From contig NZ_CP048630.1 in NCBI RefSeq assembly GCF_010669125.1, positions 1,872,001 through 1,936,000 on the forward strand: a stretch of DNA of 64,000 nucleotides, written 5' to 3'. The first letter of the stretch is position 1, and the number at the start of each line of letters is the position of its first letter. The stretch comes from Ancylobacter pratisalsi. GTDB taxonomy: Bacteria > Pseudomonadota > Alphaproteobacteria > Rhizobiales > Xanthobacteraceae. This document shows positions 18,963 through 28,893 of this stretch, one piece after another. A program made the translations under genes and the position numbers. The notes below the pieces were generated by a model that saw nothing but the letters and a program-made list of their open reading frames with translations, searched no databases and was not told the DNA's origin.

Positions 18963-19489
18963 ACGATTCCAATCCGCTGTTCGCGCTCGCGATCCAGTTT
19001 CTCGCCATCTCGATCTTTGCCGTGGGCGGGGCGAATGTGGTGCTACCGGAAATCCACCGGCAGGTGGTGGATGTGGCGGGCTGGATGAACGACGTCCAGT
19101 TCGCCCAGACCTTCGCCATCGCGCAGGCCGCCCCCGGTCCAAACATGCTGGTGGTGACGCTGATCGGCTGGCACGTCGCCGGGATCTGGGGCGCGATCGT
19201 GGCGACGCTCGCCATGACCGGACCGACCTGCGTCATCGCCTATGTGGTCGGCGGCATCTGGCATCGCTTCCGCGCCGCGCGCTGGCGCCGCGTGGTTCAG
19301 GGTGCGCTGGTGCCGCTCACCATCGGGCTCATCCTGGCCAGCGGCCTGATCCTGGCCGAGGGCGCGGCGCGCAGCTATCCCACCGCCGCCTATACCCTCC
19401 TCACCGTAGCGGTGCTGCTCTTTACCCGCCTGAGCCCGCTCTGGATGCTCGCGGGCGGCGCCGTGCTCGGGGCGGCCGGGCTCATCTGA
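18959..19489 (+). CDS. Chromate transporter, C-terminal half protein
   Basis: 176 aa, second half of a two-gene CHR transporter. It repeats the family pattern in the opposite half: FAVGGANVVLPEIHRQVV, FAQTFAIAQAAPGPNMLVVTLIGW (GPN signature), and about five membrane helices. Its ATG overlaps the stop codon of the upstream half in ATGA, so the two are almost certainly translationally coupled and form one heterodimeric inner-membrane transporter. It converges on the MATE gene, only 3 nt away. Confidence 0.88.
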   Translation: MNDSNPLFALAIQFLAISIFAVGGANVVLPEIHRQVVDVAGWMNDVQFAQTFAIAQAAPGPNMLVVTLIGWHVAGIWGAIVATLAMTGPTCVIAYVVGGIWHRFRAARWRRVVQGALVPLTIGLILASGLILAEGAARSYPTAAYTLLTVAVLLFTRLSPLWMLAGGAVLGAAGLI

Positions 19490-19492
19490 CGC

Positions 19493-20956
19493 CTATCGAA
19501 TGCCTTCCTGCTCGATCGCGCTGGCGCCCTCGCCGCGCGAGAAGGGCGGCAGTTCGGCGCCCACGAGCGGCGTGCCGCGTTCGGGTGGCCGGGCCTGGCG
19601 CTCCAGCCGGGCCACCAGTGAGAAGGCGAAGAAGAGCGCCGCGACGCCAAAGGCCACGGACCCCAGCGCCTGGCCACCGATCACCCCTTCCGCCCCGAAC
19701 CAGTGCCCGCCGAGCCAGACCAGGGGAATCGTGCCGATGGTCGCGCGCGCCCAGTTGAACCCGGTCGACATCAGCGGCGCGCCAAGATTGTTGAAAGCGG
19801 CATTGGCCGTGAACAGCGCACCCTGGAACACGAAACTGCCGGCAGCGTAGAGACAGAAGAACACCACCAGCTCCTCGCCCTCCGGCGACAGCCCGAACAG
19901 GCCGGCCAGCAGGGTGCGGCCAAGCGCGAGCGCGAGCCAGATCAGCGCGACATAGCCCAGGATCAGCTTCAGGCTGTCACGAATCGACTGCCGCACCCGG
20001 TCATAGCGAAGCGCGCCGACATTCTGGCCAATCACCGGGCCGATGGCCCCGGTGAGCGCGAACAGCGGGCCGAAGGCGACGGGGATGATGCGTCCGATCA
20101 CCGCCCACGCCGCCACCGCCGCGTCGCCATGGGGCGCCAGGGCGTAGGTGACGTAGGCATTGCCGACCGGGGTCGCGACATTGGTCAGGATCGCGGGCAC
20201 AGCGATCGACGACAACGGGCCGACATCGGTCAAGAAATCGGACAGGCGCGGACGCTCGGCCAGCCTGTGGATCCGGATCACGGCGTAGAGGCCGTAGGCC
20301 GCCATCACGAGGCGCGAGATCACCGAGACGATCGCCGCGCCCTCGACGCCAAGCCCCAGGGCCAGAATGAGCAAAGGATCGAGCACCGCGGTGACAATCC
20401 CGCCGGACAGTGTCACCCACATGGCCCGCCGCGCATCCCCCACGCCGCGCAGAACACCGGACGTCGCCATTCCGAGGCCGAGCAGCGGCGTGGAGGGCAG
20501 CACGATCAGCAGGAACTGGCGCGCCAGATCCAGCGTGCGCCCGGAGGCGCCGAGCAGCGTCAGCATGGGTCCGAGACAGGGCAGCATGAGCGCCGCCAGC
20601 AGCACCGTGACCAGCGTCATGTAGATCATCGAGGAGGTGGAGAGCCGCCGCCCGTCCTGCGGCCGCCCGCTGCCCACCGCCCGCGCCACCAGTGCCGAGC
20701 CCGCGATCATCACCCCGATCGCGACCGAGGTGGTGAAGAACATCACCGTACCGGCATAGCCAATGGCCGCGGCAAGCTCCACCTCGCCCAATAGCGAGAT
20801 GTAGAACAGGTTCAGCAGATCGACCACGAACACCGCGACCAGGCCGATGGACCCGGTGGCCGTCATCACGGCGACATGGCGCAGGGTCGAGCCCTCGACG
20901 AAACGTGGCTGCAAGACGGCGTGGGGCCGGGGGGATTTGGTGGCGGGAGCCTTCAT
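19493..20956 (-). CDS. MATE family efflux transporter
   Basis: 487 aa with about 12 hydrophobic segments, a MatE-type exporter that swaps protons or sodium for cationic drugs and metabolites. Features: an N-terminal cytosolic stretch rich in Lys/Pro, then SIGLVAVFVVDLLNLFYISLLG, a second-helix region GVMIAGSALVARAVGSGR and a repeat of the fold with GAIGPVIGQNVGALRYDRVRQS. The ATG at 20956 gives the shortest sensible N-terminus; the frame is open to 21007. The last residues are charged and Glu/Arg-rich. The substrate is unknown. It is divergent from argB. Confidence 0.88.
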   Translation of the reverse strand: MKAPATKSPRPHAVLQPRFVEGSTLRHVAVMTATGSIGLVAVFVVDLLNLFYISLLGEVELAAAIGYAGTVMFFTTSVAIGVMIAGSALVARAVGSGRPQDGRRLSTSSMIYMTLVTVLLAALMLPCLGPMLTLLGASGRTLDLARQFLLIVLPSTPLLGLGMATSGVLRGVGDARRAMWVTLSGGIVTAVLDPLLILALGLGVEGAAIVSVISRLVMAAYGLYAVIRIHRLAERPRLSDFLTDVGPLSSIAVPAILTNVATPVGNAYVTYALAPHGDAAVAAWAVIGRIIPVAFGPLFALTGAIGPVIGQNVGALRYDRVRQSIRDSLKLILGYVALIWLALALGRTLLAGLFGLSPEGEELVVFFCLYAAGSFVFQGALFTANAAFNNLGAPLMSTGFNWARATIGTIPLVWLGGHWFGAEGVIGGQALGSVAFGVAALFFAFSLVARLERQARPPERGTPLVGAELPPFSRGEGASAIEQEGIR

Positions 20957-21181
20957 GGTTGCGCATATGGCATCGAAACATGCCGTGTGACAGGCCGGGA
21001 GGCGCAATCACCCACTTGCGCGCGCGCCGGGGGCCGCCTCCGGCACCGAACCCGGTTCGGCATATTATTGAGAAGCGTCATCGAAATCGGCTAGAAGGGC
21101 ACGCTCTCAACCGGTCGCCCCCAATCTGGGGACGGCCGCCGTCATTCCCAGCCCAGCGCCCACCCGCGAGACGGATCCGCC

Positions 21182-22099
21182 ATGACCGCTGTCACGACCG
21201 CCGACGCCCCCGCTGACATCATCGACGACCACGCCAAGGCCCGCGTCCTCGTGCAGGCCCTGCCGCACATGCAGCGCTATGACGACGCCACCATCGTGGT
21301 GAAATATGGCGGCCACGCCATGGGCGACGAGCAGGTCGCGCGGGACTTCGCGCAGGACATCGTGCTGCTCGAACAGTCCGGCGTGAACCCGGTGGTGGTG
21401 CATGGCGGCGGTCCGCAGATCGGCGCCATGTTGGCCAAGCTCAACATCAAGTCGGAATTCGCCGCCGGCCTGCGCATCACCGACAAGGCCACCGTCGAGA
21501 TCGTCGAGATGGTGCTCGCCGGCTCGATCAACAAATCCCTCGTCGGCTTCATCAACGAGGCCGGCGGCACGGCGCTGGGACTGTCCGGCAAGGACGGCAA
21601 CATGGTCGTCGCCACCAAGGTGACGCGCAGCGTGCGCGATCCCGATTCCAACATCGAGAAGGTGGTCGACCTCGGCTTCGTCGGCGAGCCTGCGCATGTT
21701 GATACCACGGTGCTGGACCAGATCCTCGGTCGCGACCTCATCCCGGTGCTGGCACCCGTTGCCACCGGCAAGGATGGCGGCACCTTCAATGTCAACGCCG
21801 ACACTTTCGCCGGCGCCATTGCCGGGGCACTGAACGCCAAGCGCCTGCTGCTGCTCACCGATGTGCCCGGCGTGCTCGATGCCGACAAGAACCTGATCAA
21901 GGAGCTCACCATCTCCCAGGCCCGCGCGCTGATCGCCGACGGCACGATCTCGGGCGGCATGATCCCGAAGGTCGAGACCTGCATCTACGCGCTGGAACAG
22001 GGCGTCGAGGGCGTGGTCATTCTCGACGGCAAGGTGCCCCACGCCGTGCTTCTGGAACTGCTGACCGACCACGGCGCCGGCACGCTGATCACACGCTGA
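21182..22099 (+). CDS. argB: Acetylglutamate kinase
   Basis: 305 aa. ArgB phosphorylates N-acetyl-L-glutamate with ATP, the second step of arginine synthesis. Motifs: [15 protein letters not shown] (nucleotide-binding Lys near residue 40), [11 protein letters not shown] for the substrate, [19 protein letters not shown], and GMIPKVETC near the end. It starts the run to a HAD nucleotidase, dapD and dapE. It is about 225 bp from the divergent MATE gene; no strong regulatory site was recognised between them. Confidence 0.96.
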   Translation: MTAVTTADAPADIIDDHAKARVLVQALPHMQRYDDATIVVKYGGHAMGDEQVARDFAQDIVLLEQSGVNPVVVHGGGPQIGAMLAKLNIKSEFAAGLRITDKATVEIVEMVLAGSINKSLVGFINEAGGTALGLSGKDGNMVVATKVTRSVRDPDSNIEKVVDLGFVGEPAHVDTTVLDQILGRDLIPVLAPVATGKDGGTFNVNADTFAGAIAGALNAKRLLLLTDVPGVLDADKNLIKELTISQARALIADGTISGGMIPKVETCIYALEQGVEGVVILDGKVPHAVLLELLTDHGAGTLITR

Positions 22100-22112
22100 G
22101 GCGGACCCCTTC

Positions 22113-22826
22113 ATGACGATCACCGCCACGAGCCGCGCGGTCGACTTCACCCATGTCGAGACCTGGGTGTTCGACCTCGACAACACGCTCTATCCGCCGG
22201 GCCTCGACCTGTGGCGGCAGATCGACATGAAGATGCGCGCCTATATCGCCGACTTCCTCGGTCTGTCGCTGGAGGAGGCCTTCGCGCTGCAGAAGAGCTA
22301 CTACCGGCGCTACGGCACCTCGCTGCGCGGGCTGATGATCGAGCATGCCATGGACCCCGACGCCTTCCTCGCCGAGGTCCACGCCATCGATCTCTCCGGC
22401 CTCGACGCCGCTCCCCTGCTGGGCGACGCCATCGGCGCGCTGCCGGGCCGCAAGCTGGTCTACACCAACGGCTCGCGCGGCCATGCCGAGGCGGTGCTCG
22501 CCAAGCTCGGCATCTCCGGGCATTTCGCCGATGTGCACGACATCGTCTCGGCCGAATTCCACCCCAAACCGCAGGAGGCCGCCTATCGCGGCTTCCTCAA
22601 GCGCTTCGACGTCGATCCCGCGCGGGCGGCGATGTTCGAGGATCTGGCGCGCAATCTCGAAGTGCCGGCGGATCTGGGCATGCGCACCGTGCTGGTCGTA
22701 CCGCCCGGCCTCGCCGTCAACCCGGCCGATCGCGAGGCATGGGAGCATGAAGGCCGCGACGGCGCTCATATCGACGTCGTCACCGACGATCTGACCGGCT
22801 TTCTCAGGTCGCTCCCCGTGTCCTGA
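22113..22826 (+). CDS. HAD-family pyrimidine 5'-nucleotidase
   Basis: 237 aa, a haloacid dehalogenase-type phosphatase. HAD motif I is [11 protein letters not shown] (residues about 16-26, nucleophile Asp), motif II is [10 protein letters not shown], and motif III/IV is [10 protein letters not shown]...[14 protein letters not shown]. This fits the pyrimidine 5'-nucleotidase/UMPH-type subfamily often found between argB and dapD in Hyphomicrobiales. It starts 13 nt after argB and is probably co-transcribed. Its in vivo nucleotide is not certain. Confidence 0.88.
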   Translation: MTITATSRAVDFTHVETWVFDLDNTLYPPGLDLWRQIDMKMRAYIADFLGLSLEEAFALQKSYYRRYGTSLRGLMIEHAMDPDAFLAEVHAIDLSGLDAAPLLGDAIGALPGRKLVYTNGSRGHAEAVLAKLGISGHFADVHDIVSAEFHPKPQEAAYRGFLKRFDVDPARAAMFEDLARNLEVPADLGMRTVLVVPPGLAVNPADREAWEHEGRDGAHIDVVTDDLTGFLRSLPVS

Positions 22827-22917
22827 GGGGCGCGCGCCCGGCGCCCCCTCGCCTGACCCGTTGACAGAACCCGTCCGCGCCCGGACAAGACGCGCCGAAC
22901 ACAAGGAGAAGGCCCGG

Positions 22918-23760
22918 ATGTCGAGCGAACTTAAGAGCATCATCGAGGACGCGTTCGAGAAGCGCGCCGAGGTCAATTTCGAGACCGGCGGCGCCGTGCG
23001 CCACGCCGTGAACGAGGCGCTCGCCCTGCTCGACGCCGGCAAGGCGCGCGTCGCCGAGCAGGGCCCGGACGGCAACTGGACCGTCAACCAGTGGCTCAAG
23101 AAGGCGGTGCTGCTGTCGTTCCGCCTCAACGACATGAGCCCCATTCCCGGCGCGCCGGGCGGGGCGCACTGGTGGGACAAGGTGCCTTCCAAGTTCGAGG
23201 GCTGGGGCGAGAGCGAGTTCCGCGCGGCCGGCTTCCGCGCCGTGCCCGGCGCCATCGTGCGCCGCTCGGCCTATATCGCGCCGAACGTCGTGCTGATGCC
23301 CTCCTTCGTCAATCTCGGCGCCCATGTCGGCGAGACCACGATGGTCGACACCTGGGCGACGGTGGGCAGCTGCGCCCAGATCGGGCGCAACGTCCACCTG
23401 TCCGGCGGTGTCGGCATTGGCGGCGTGCTGGAGCCGCTTCAGGCCGGCCCGGTGATCATTGAGGACGACTGCTTCATCGGTGCCCGTTCCGAGGTCGTCG
23501 AGGGCGTCATCGTGCGCAAGGGCTCGGTCCTCTCGATGGGCGTGTTCATTTCCGCGACCACCAAGATCGTCGACCGCGCCACCGGCGAGATCTTCGTCGG
23601 CGAGGTTCCCGCCTATTCCGTGGTGGTGCCCGGCGCGCTGCCCGGCAAGCCGCTGCCCGACGGCACGCCCGGTCCCTCTCTCTACTGCGCGGTGATCGTG
23701 AAGCGCGTCGATGCGCAGACCCGTTCCAAGACCTCGATCAACGACCTGCTGCGCGATTGA
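22918..23760 (+). CDS. dapD: Tetrahydrodipicolinate N-succinyltransferase
   Basis: 280 aa. DapD adds succinyl to L-2,3,4,5-tetrahydrodipicolinate from succinyl-CoA on the way to diaminopimelate and lysine. It opens with [15 protein letters not shown], has [18 protein letters not shown] in the N-terminal domain, then left-handed beta-helix hexapeptide repeats with [20 protein letters not shown], and ends with [10 protein letters not shown]. The ATG at 22918 gives the family N-terminus; an upstream TTG at 22861 adds a basic stretch that is not expected. dapE lies 110 nt downstream, and the region between holds no gene. Confidence 0.97.
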   Translation: MSSELKSIIEDAFEKRAEVNFETGGAVRHAVNEALALLDAGKARVAEQGPDGNWTVNQWLKKAVLLSFRLNDMSPIPGAPGGAHWWDKVPSKFEGWGESEFRAAGFRAVPGAIVRRSAYIAPNVVLMPSFVNLGAHVGETTMVDTWATVGSCAQIGRNVHLSGGVGIGGVLEPLQAGPVIIEDDCFIGARSEVVEGVIVRKGSVLSMGVFISATTKIVDRATGEIFVGEVPAYSVVVPGALPGKPLPDGTPGPSLYCAVIVKRVDAQTRSKTSINDLLRD

Positions 23761-23870
23761 CCCTCTCGCCCGCGCCCGCCCGCCGTCCTAAGCTGGGCCG
23801 CGGGCGGGCGCGTGGCGCGAGAGCAGGCGTGCAAGGGCCGGCACGGCCCGATGGCGCATGGAGTTGTCAC

Positions 23871-25097
23871 ATGGCCGACCTGAACCCTGTCCTCACCGGC
23901 CGCCAGCCGGCCAGCGCCGACCCCGTTGACATCGCGAGGGCGCTGATCCGCTGCCCCTCGGTGACGCCGGAAGAGGGCGGCGCGCTCGCCTATCTTGAGC
24001 CGCTGTTGCGCGCGGCCGGCTTCGTCGTCCACCGCGTCACGCTCACCAGCCCTGACACGCCGGACGTCGAGAACCTCTATGCCCGCTTCGGCACCAAGGG
24101 GCCGAATCTGTGCTTTGCCGGCCATACCGACGTGGTGCCGCCGGGCGACGCCGCGCGCTGGCGCTTCCCGCCCTTCGAGGGCGTGATCCATGGCGGGCTG
24201 CTCTACGGGCGCGGCGCCGTCGACATGAAGGGCGGGGTCGGCGCCTTCATCGCCGCGGGGCTCGACTTCGCCATGCGCCATGGCGGGCCGGATGGCGAGG
24301 GCGCGCAGGCGCCCGGCTCGATATCCTTCCTCATCACCGGCGACGAGGAAGGCGTTGCCATCAACGGCACCGAAAAGCTGCTGCGCTGGCTCGCCGATCG
24401 CGACGAGCGCATCGAACATTGCGTGCTCGGCGAGCCGTCCAGCCGCGCGGTGCTGGGAGACATGGTGAAGATCGGGCGCCGTGGTTCGCTCTCCGGCACG
24501 CTCACCGTGCACGGCAAGCAGGGCCATGTCGGCTACCCCCATCTCGCCGAAAACCCCATTCCCGGCCTGGTGAGGCTGCTCGCGGGGCTGCAGGCCGATG
24601 TGCTGGACCGCGGCAACGACCACTTCCAGGCGTCGAACCTCGAAGTGGTCTCGGTCGACGTCGCCAATCCCGCCTTCAACGTCATCCCGGCCGAGGCGAC
24701 CGCGCGGTTCAACATCCGCTTCAACGATCTGTGGACGCCAGAGACCCTGGCGGCGGAGATCGAGCAGCGACTGCGGACCGCCGCCGGCAACGAGGTGCGC
24801 TGGAGCGTCGCCTTTGAAGCCCGCTCGTCCGACAGCTTCCTCACCGCGCCGGGCCCCTTCGTGGAACTGGTGGTCGATGCCATCGCCGACTCCACCGGCC
24901 AGCGTCCGGAGCTCTCGACGACTGGCGGCACCTCGGATGCACGCTTCATCAAGGATTACTGCCCGGTCATCGAGTTCGGGCTGGTGGGCTCCTCGATGCA
25001 CGCGGTGGACGAATCGACCCCGGTCGACGAAATCCAGGCACTCACTCGCGTCTATGCCGGCATCATCGCGCGTTATTTCGCCACCTTCGGCCGCTGA
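23871..25097 (+). CDS. dapE: Succinyl-diaminopimelate desuccinylase
   Basis: 408 aa. DapE hydrolyses N-succinyl-L,L-DAP with two Zn ions, two steps after DapD. Motifs: [13 protein letters not shown] (first metal His/Asp), [17 protein letters not shown] (catalytic Glu-Glu), GEPS, and GTSDARF near the end. The N-terminus (Met-Ala-Asp-Leu-Asn) is normal; the open frame upstream to 23757 reaches into the 3' end of dapD and is not translated as such. It is followed 9 nt later by a NUDIX gene. Confidence 0.96.
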   Translation: MADLNPVLTGRQPASADPVDIARALIRCPSVTPEEGGALAYLEPLLRAAGFVVHRVTLTSPDTPDVENLYARFGTKGPNLCFAGHTDVVPPGDAARWRFPPFEGVIHGGLLYGRGAVDMKGGVGAFIAAGLDFAMRHGGPDGEGAQAPGSISFLITGDEEGVAINGTEKLLRWLADRDERIEHCVLGEPSSRAVLGDMVKIGRRGSLSGTLTVHGKQGHVGYPHLAENPIPGLVRLLAGLQADVLDRGNDHFQASNLEVVSVDVANPAFNVIPAEATARFNIRFNDLWTPETLAAEIEQRLRTAAGNEVRWSVAFEARSSDSFLTAPGPFVELVVDAIADSTGQRPELSTTGGTSDARFIKDYCPVIEFGLVGSSMHAVDESTPVDEIQALTRVYAGIIARYFATFGR

Positions 25098-25106
25098 GGC
25101 AGAACC

Positions 25107-25550
25107 ATGAGCACCCTGCGCCCCGTCCTCGCCACCAGCGCCGCCGTGTTCCGCGACGGCCGCGTGCTCCTGGCGCGGCGCGGTCAGCGCCCCTCGCTCG
25201 GCCTGTGGACGCTGCCGGGCGGGAGGGTGGAGCCCGGCGAGACGCTGGCGGTCGCCGCCGCGCGCGAGGTGATGGAGGAGGTCGGCGTGAGCTGCGCCAT
25301 ACTCGGCGTCGCCGGCGCGGTCGATGTCATCCAGCGCGCCGAGGACGGCACGCTGGGCGCGCATTTCGTCGTGGTGAGCCATGCCGCGCGCTGGGTCGGC
25401 GGGGAGCCTCAGACCGGGCCGGAGGCGGCCGAAATCGGCTGGTTCGCACCCGGTGCCCTCCCCCCAGACACCACGCCCGGCCTCGGTTCCATCGTTGCCG
25501 CCGCCCATCTTCTCGCCATCGCCGACCGCACGCCCGAGGCCGACAGCTGA
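25107..25550 (+). CDS. NUDIX hydrolase
   Basis: 147 aa with a complete Nudix box, [18 protein letters not shown] followed by MEEVGV (residues about 38-61). It hydrolyses a nucleoside diphosphate linked to another group; house-cleaning of damaged nucleotides or a nucleotide-sugar/coenzyme substrate are both possible, and the sequence does not choose. It begins 9 nt after dapE, so it is likely co-transcribed. No signal peptide. Confidence 0.88.
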   Translation: MSTLRPVLATSAAVFRDGRVLLARRGQRPSLGLWTLPGGRVEPGETLAVAAAREVMEEVGVSCAILGVAGAVDVIQRAEDGTLGAHFVVVSHAARWVGGEPQTGPEAAEIGWFAPGALPPDTTPGLGSIVAAAHLLAIADRTPEADS

Positions 25551-25686
25551 CATCGGGCGTGCGCACGGTCTTGACGGGCACCGCACAGGGGACCACCAAT
25601 CGGCCATGACTGTCCGCCCGAGACCGACCGCCTCCCCTAGATCGCCCGCCCGCTCCAGCCTCCCTTTCGGGGGCGGCAAGGCGCCG

Positions 25687-26070
25687 ATGCGCGCGCCGGT
25701 GCTCGCCCTCATCGCCCTTGGCCTGCTCGCCGGCCCCGCGCACGCCCAGACAACGGAAGGCGGCGCCCCGCCCTATGAGGCCGATCTGCTGCGGCTGTCG
25801 GAGATACTCGGCGCGCTGCACTATATCCGGCCGCTCTGCGGCGCGGTCGAGCCGACACGCTGGCGCGACGAAATGGCGGGCCTGCTTTCCGCCGAGCAGC
25901 CCACCGATGCGCGCAGCGGCCAACTCATTGCGGCCTTCAACCGTGGCTATGAGAGCTACAAGCAGGTATACCGGACCTGCACGCCCTCAGCCGAACTTGC
26001 CAGCCAGCGTTATCTGGAGGCCGGCGCCAAGCTCTCCCGCGACATTGCGGCACGCTACGGCAGTAATTGA
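25687..26070 (+). CDS. TIGR02301 family exported protein
   Basis: 127 aa. A signal peptide covers the first 21 residues (MRAPVLALIALGLLAGPAHA, cleavage after Ala). The mature part matches the alphaproteobacterial TIGR02301 family: LSEILGALHYIRPLCGAVEPTRWRDEM, a central AAFNRGYESYKQVYRTC and an end with LSRDIAARYG. Two conserved Cys are probably bridged in the periplasm. No function is known. I chose the ATG at 25687 because it gives a clean signal peptide; an upstream in-frame ATG at 25606 would add a 27-residue basic, Ser/Pro-rich leader. A weak hairpin terminator follows at 26081. Confidence 0.78.
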   Translation: MRAPVLALIALGLLAGPAHAQTTEGGAPPYEADLLRLSEILGALHYIRPLCGAVEPTRWRDEMAGLLSAEQPTDARSGQLIAAFNRGYESYKQVYRTCTPSAELASQRYLEAGAKLSRDIAARYGSN

Positions 26071-26080
26071 GGGCGTTAGG

Positions 26081-26109
26081 ATGCGACGCAGTAGCACGTG
26101 TCGCATTTT
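26081..26109 (+). terminator. Weak intrinsic terminator after the TIGR02301 gene
   Basis: ATGCGAC (26081-26087) pairs with GTCGCAT (26100-26106), 12-nt loop, followed by a TTT tail. The stem is short at 7 bp, so termination strength is doubtful. Confidence 0.4.
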
Positions 26110-26210
26110 CGCCGTCCCATATTAACCGTCCTTCAATTCTCGGGCGGACCGACCGATACGGCATGCTAAGGTTGAATCAGGTCGAGTCACCGTCGCGTGG
26201 AGGAAACATT

Positions 26211-26483
26211 TTGTCTCAGCTTCCAGAAACGCACGACATCGATGACAGGGCCGATCAGGCCCATGAGGATGAGCGTCACGCCGCGCTCGCCTATCTCGAT
26301 GAAGCATGGAACGAGGCGGTCTATGACGGCCTCGACGAAGATTGCCTGGCCCAGGCCGCACTGTTCACGGCGATCCGTTCGCTGGTCGCCACCTATGGCG
26401 AGGACGCTGCCGCCGAATTTGCCGAGCGTCTCGCCGGCCGCATCCGCGCGGGCGAATACACCGTGCCGTTCAATCGGCAGTAA
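26211..26483 (+). CDS. Small acidic protein of unknown function (TTG start)
   Basis: 90 aa, acidic (many Asp/Glu). The helical pattern contains AALAYLDEAWNEAVYDGLDEDC, AALFTAIRSLVATYGEDAAAEF and AERLAGRIRAGEYTVP. No motif gives a function. I favour the TTG at 26211 because GGAGG lies about 7 nt upstream; an in-frame ATG at 26163 is possible but has no ribosome site. The last 14 nt overlap the end of the minus-strand GNAT gene. No homologue name came to mind beyond 'hypothetical'. Confidence 0.65.
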   Translation: MSQLPETHDIDDRADQAHEDERHAALAYLDEAWNEAVYDGLDEDCLAQAALFTAIRSLVATYGEDAAAEFAERLAGRIRAGEYTVPFNRQ

Positions 26484-26952
26484 GAACTGACGGGCTGTCC
26501 ATAGCGAAAACGTTCAGCCCCTCGACGTCTTCCTCGATCAAGCTCCATCCACGTTTCGCATAATAGGGCGTGTTTGCCGCGGTCGCGCACAGATGAACCC
26601 GCACGTGACCCGCCTTGAAGGCGGCGCGGGCGGCGTGCACGGCCAGCGCGGCGCCCACCCCCATGCGACGCTGCGCGGGCTCTACCCAGAGCGCCGCGAC
26701 CCAGGGGCGGAGCGCGGGACGCGCGGCCAGATCGTTCTCGATCAGCACCACGGAGCCGAGATAGCGCGCGCCCTGATGCGCCACAAAGGTCGACGGGATC
26801 GCTTCGGCCCCAAGGCTCTCGTCAAACCGGGCGCGCAGTGCTTCACGCGCCACCCCCTGCTCCCGCCACCAGGCCCGCCAGACACGCTCCGTGACGGTCT
26901 CGACGAAAGAGCGCGCCTTGCGCAGGTCGGAGATGGTGATGGCGGCCCTCAC
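26470..26952 (-). CDS. GNAT family N-acetyltransferase
   Basis: 160 aa. The Gcn5-related fold is shown by the acetyl-CoA binding loop AQRRMGVGAALAVHAARAAF (about residues 95-114, R-x-x-G-x-G/A) and a C-terminal NTPYYAKRGWSLIEED strand. The substrate cannot be told. It ends 14 nt inside the 3' end of the convergent acidic-protein gene, so the two mRNAs share complementary tails. Confidence 0.85.
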   Translation of the reverse strand: MRAAITISDLRKARSFVETVTERVWRAWWREQGVAREALRARFDESLGAEAIPSTFVAHQGARYLGSVVLIENDLAARPALRPWVAALWVEPAQRRMGVGAALAVHAARAAFKAGHVRVHLCATAANTPYYAKRGWSLIEEDVEGLNVFAMDSPSVLTAD

Positions 26953-27055
26953 AGGGTGGGTTCGCCAACGACAAAAGGCGCGGCGACACTCGTCACCACG
27001 CCTTGTGTGTTCATCAATGAGACAAGCCCCGACAAGCCGCCGGGACCTGACACCC

Positions 27056-27298
27056 TCAGCGAGCGCCGGGGCCGACGGGCCTGGGCTTCGAGGGCAGCAG
27101 GCCTTCGCGCTGCAGGCGCTTGCGAGCCAGCTTGCGGGCGCGGCGAACAGCCTCGGCGTCTTCGCGGGCGCGCTTCTCGGACGGCTTCTCGTAGTGGCCG
27201 CGCAGCTTCATCTCGCGGAAAATGCCCTCGCGCTGCATCTTCTTCTTCAGCGCCTTGAGCGCCTGATCGACATTGTTGTCCCGAACGAGAACCTGCAC
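27056..27298 (-). CDS. rpsU: 30S ribosomal protein S21 (GTG start)
   Basis: 80 aa. bS21 sits on the small-subunit platform next to the 3' end of 16S rRNA. It begins [24 protein letters not shown] and has the basic middle [32 protein letters not shown] (described in parts). The alphaproteobacterial C-terminal extension [15 protein letters not shown] is present. The start is GTG at 27298-27296, decided by GAGGAA 6 nt before it; the frame is open to 27394 but that part has no family match. A candidate promoter lies at 27413-27441. Confidence 0.93.
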   Translation of the reverse strand: MQVLVRDNNVDQALKALKKKMQREGIFREMKLRGHYEKPSEKRAREDAEAVRRARKLARKRLQREGLLPSKPRPVGPGAR

Positions 27299-27412
27299 GG
27301 TGCTTCCTCTTCGTGCCTTCGCTTGCGCGTATGCGTTGATAATTCCGAGATCAAGGCGGGCGTCACACACGCTGGGCGTAGAGCCGCGGGCCACCGATCA
27401 AGGAAAGCGCAC

Positions 27413-27441
27413 TTAGCAGACCGCGCCAGGCTTGTCCACAA
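27413..27441 (-). promoter_or_regulatory. Candidate sigma-70 promoter of rpsU
   Basis: On the minus strand TTGTGG (27441-27436), a 17-nt spacer, then TGCTAA (27418-27413). Match to a -35/-10 pair is partial. It would give a leader of about 110 nt before the GTG start. Confidence 0.35.
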
Positions 27442-27504
27442 CAAGTCCCGGCGCACCCCGCATGGGCGGCGATTCAGCCCTGAATCACCCGCCGAAACGC
27501 ACGT

Positions 27505-28125
27505 TCAGGCGCCCCGGATGGCGATCGCCTCGGCCACCGCCGCCCTGGCGCGGAAGCCGAAGGCCTCCTGATATTCGGGCGAGCGGTAGCAGGCCAGCGC
27601 GGTCTCGTAGTCCTTGAAGGCCAGCAGCACATTGCGCGAGCGGGCCTCGCCGTGCACCGCCTCGTGGCGCCCGCCGCGCACCAGGAACCAGCCGCGATAG
27701 GCCTCGATGGCGACCGCATCGGCCGCGATATAGGATTTGTAGGTCTCGGGGTCGTGCACGTCGATGCGCATCACCCAATAGGCCACGCCCGCCCCTTCGG
27801 CCGGTCCCTCGATCACGCCCGCCGCCGGCTGCGCGCCCTCATACCCCTCGATGATGAGGTGCTCGCCCTGCGAGGACGCCACGCGATGGACGTAGGCGGC
27901 CTGATAGGCTGGCGAATGGAAGCAGGCCAGCGCGGTGTCGTAGTCCTTGAACTCGACCACCACATTGCGCGCACGCGACGTGCCCTCCAGCGTCTCGAAG
28001 GCACCGCCGCGCACGAGGAATCGTCCGCCGAAGGCGGCGACCGCCGGCTCGGCAGCATCGATATAGGGCTTGTAGCCCTCGGCATCGGTGACATCGAGCC
28101 GGCTGATCCAGTAGCCCTTGGCCAT
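27505..28125 (-). CDS. Protein with two DUF1330 domains
   Basis: 206 aa made of two copies of the ferredoxin-like DUF1330 domain: residues 1-95 and about 112-206. The halves line up over GYWISRLDV/AYWVMRIDV, FLVRGG (both), RNVVVEFKDYDTALACF/RNVLLAFKDYETALACY and SPAYQAAY/SPEYQEAF. Most DUF1330 proteins are single-domain and act as dimers, so this looks like a fused intramolecular dimer. Function unknown; related small dimeric folds include monooxygenase-type enzymes. It is 21 nt downstream of pyrF in the same direction. Confidence 0.87.
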   Translation of the reverse strand: MAKGYWISRLDVTDAEGYKPYIDAAEPAVAAFGGRFLVRGGAFETLEGTSRARNVVVEFKDYDTALACFHSPAYQAAYVHRVASSQGEHLIIEGYEGAQPAAGVIEGPAEGAGVAYWVMRIDVHDPETYKSYIAADAVAIEAYRGWFLVRGGRHEAVHGEARSRNVLLAFKDYETALACYRSPEYQEAFGFRARAAVAEAIAIRGA

Positions 28126-28146
28126 GGCGGTACCTCGTATGTGACG

Positions 28147-28863
28147 TCAGGAAGCGGCAAGTGCCGAAGCGATTTCCACCTGAACGGCGCGCGCGGCGGC
28201 GGCGGGATCGCGCGCGGTGACGATCGGGCGGCCGACAACCAGGTGATCGGCGCCGGAGCGGATCGCCTCGAATGGGGTGGCCACGCGCTTCTGGTCGCCG
28301 GCGGAAGCGCCCTGCGGGCGCACGCCCGGCGTCACGATGGCCCGCTTCGGGCCCAGCGCGGCGCGCACCGCGGCGGCGTCGGTCGGCGCGCAGACGATGC
28401 CATCAATGCCGATCTCGCGGGCCTGCCGCACGCGCGCCGCCACCGTCGCGTCGACGCCCTGGGCATAGCCGGCCTCGTTGAGGTCGGCCTCGTCATAGGA
28501 GGTCAGCACAGTCACGGCGAGAATGCGCAGCGGGCTCGCGCCCTTGCCCTCCATCGCCGCCCGCATGGTCTGGGGATAGGCATGCACGGTGGCGAAGCTG
28601 GCGCCGAGCGCGGCAAGGCTGGCCACGCCGCGCGCAACCGTGTTGCCGATGTCGTGCAGCTTGAAGTCGATGAACACCTTCTTGCCGTCCGCGATCAGCT
28701 CGCGGGCAAAACCAAGGCCGCCCGCGAAGCCGAGCTCATAGCCGATCTTGTAGAAGGTGGCGGCGTCGCCGATACGCGCGACAACGCTCTCAGCCGCGCC
28801 GACCGAGGGCAGATCGAGCGCGACGATCAGCCGGTCTCGGGGATCGGAGGAAGCTGCGCTCAT
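28147..28863 (-). CDS. pyrF: Orotidine 5'-phosphate decarboxylase
   Basis: 238 aa. Last step of UMP synthesis. It has [18 protein letters not shown] at the start, the catalytic motif [15 protein letters not shown] (Asp-x-Lys-x-x-Asp, residues about 59-73), [13 protein letters not shown] and VTPGVRP near the end. TIM-barrel length is normal. It reads with the FMN reductase, pmtA, dnaJ and dnaK genes, a Hyphomicrobiales neighbourhood; the gap to the FMN reductase is 30 nt. Confidence 0.96.
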   Translation of the reverse strand: MSAASSDPRDRLIVALDLPSVGAAESVVARIGDAATFYKIGYELGFAGGLGFARELIADGKKVFIDFKLHDIGNTVARGVASLAALGASFATVHAYPQTMRAAMEGKGASPLRILAVTVLTSYDEADLNEAGYAQGVDATVAARVRQAREIGIDGIVCAPTDAAAVRAALGPKRAIVTPGVRPQGASAGDQKRVATPFEAIRSGADHLVVGRPIVTARDPAAAARAVQVEIASALAAS

Positions 28864-28893
28864 CGCTCAATGCCCATCGCTTGCGGTCACCGC

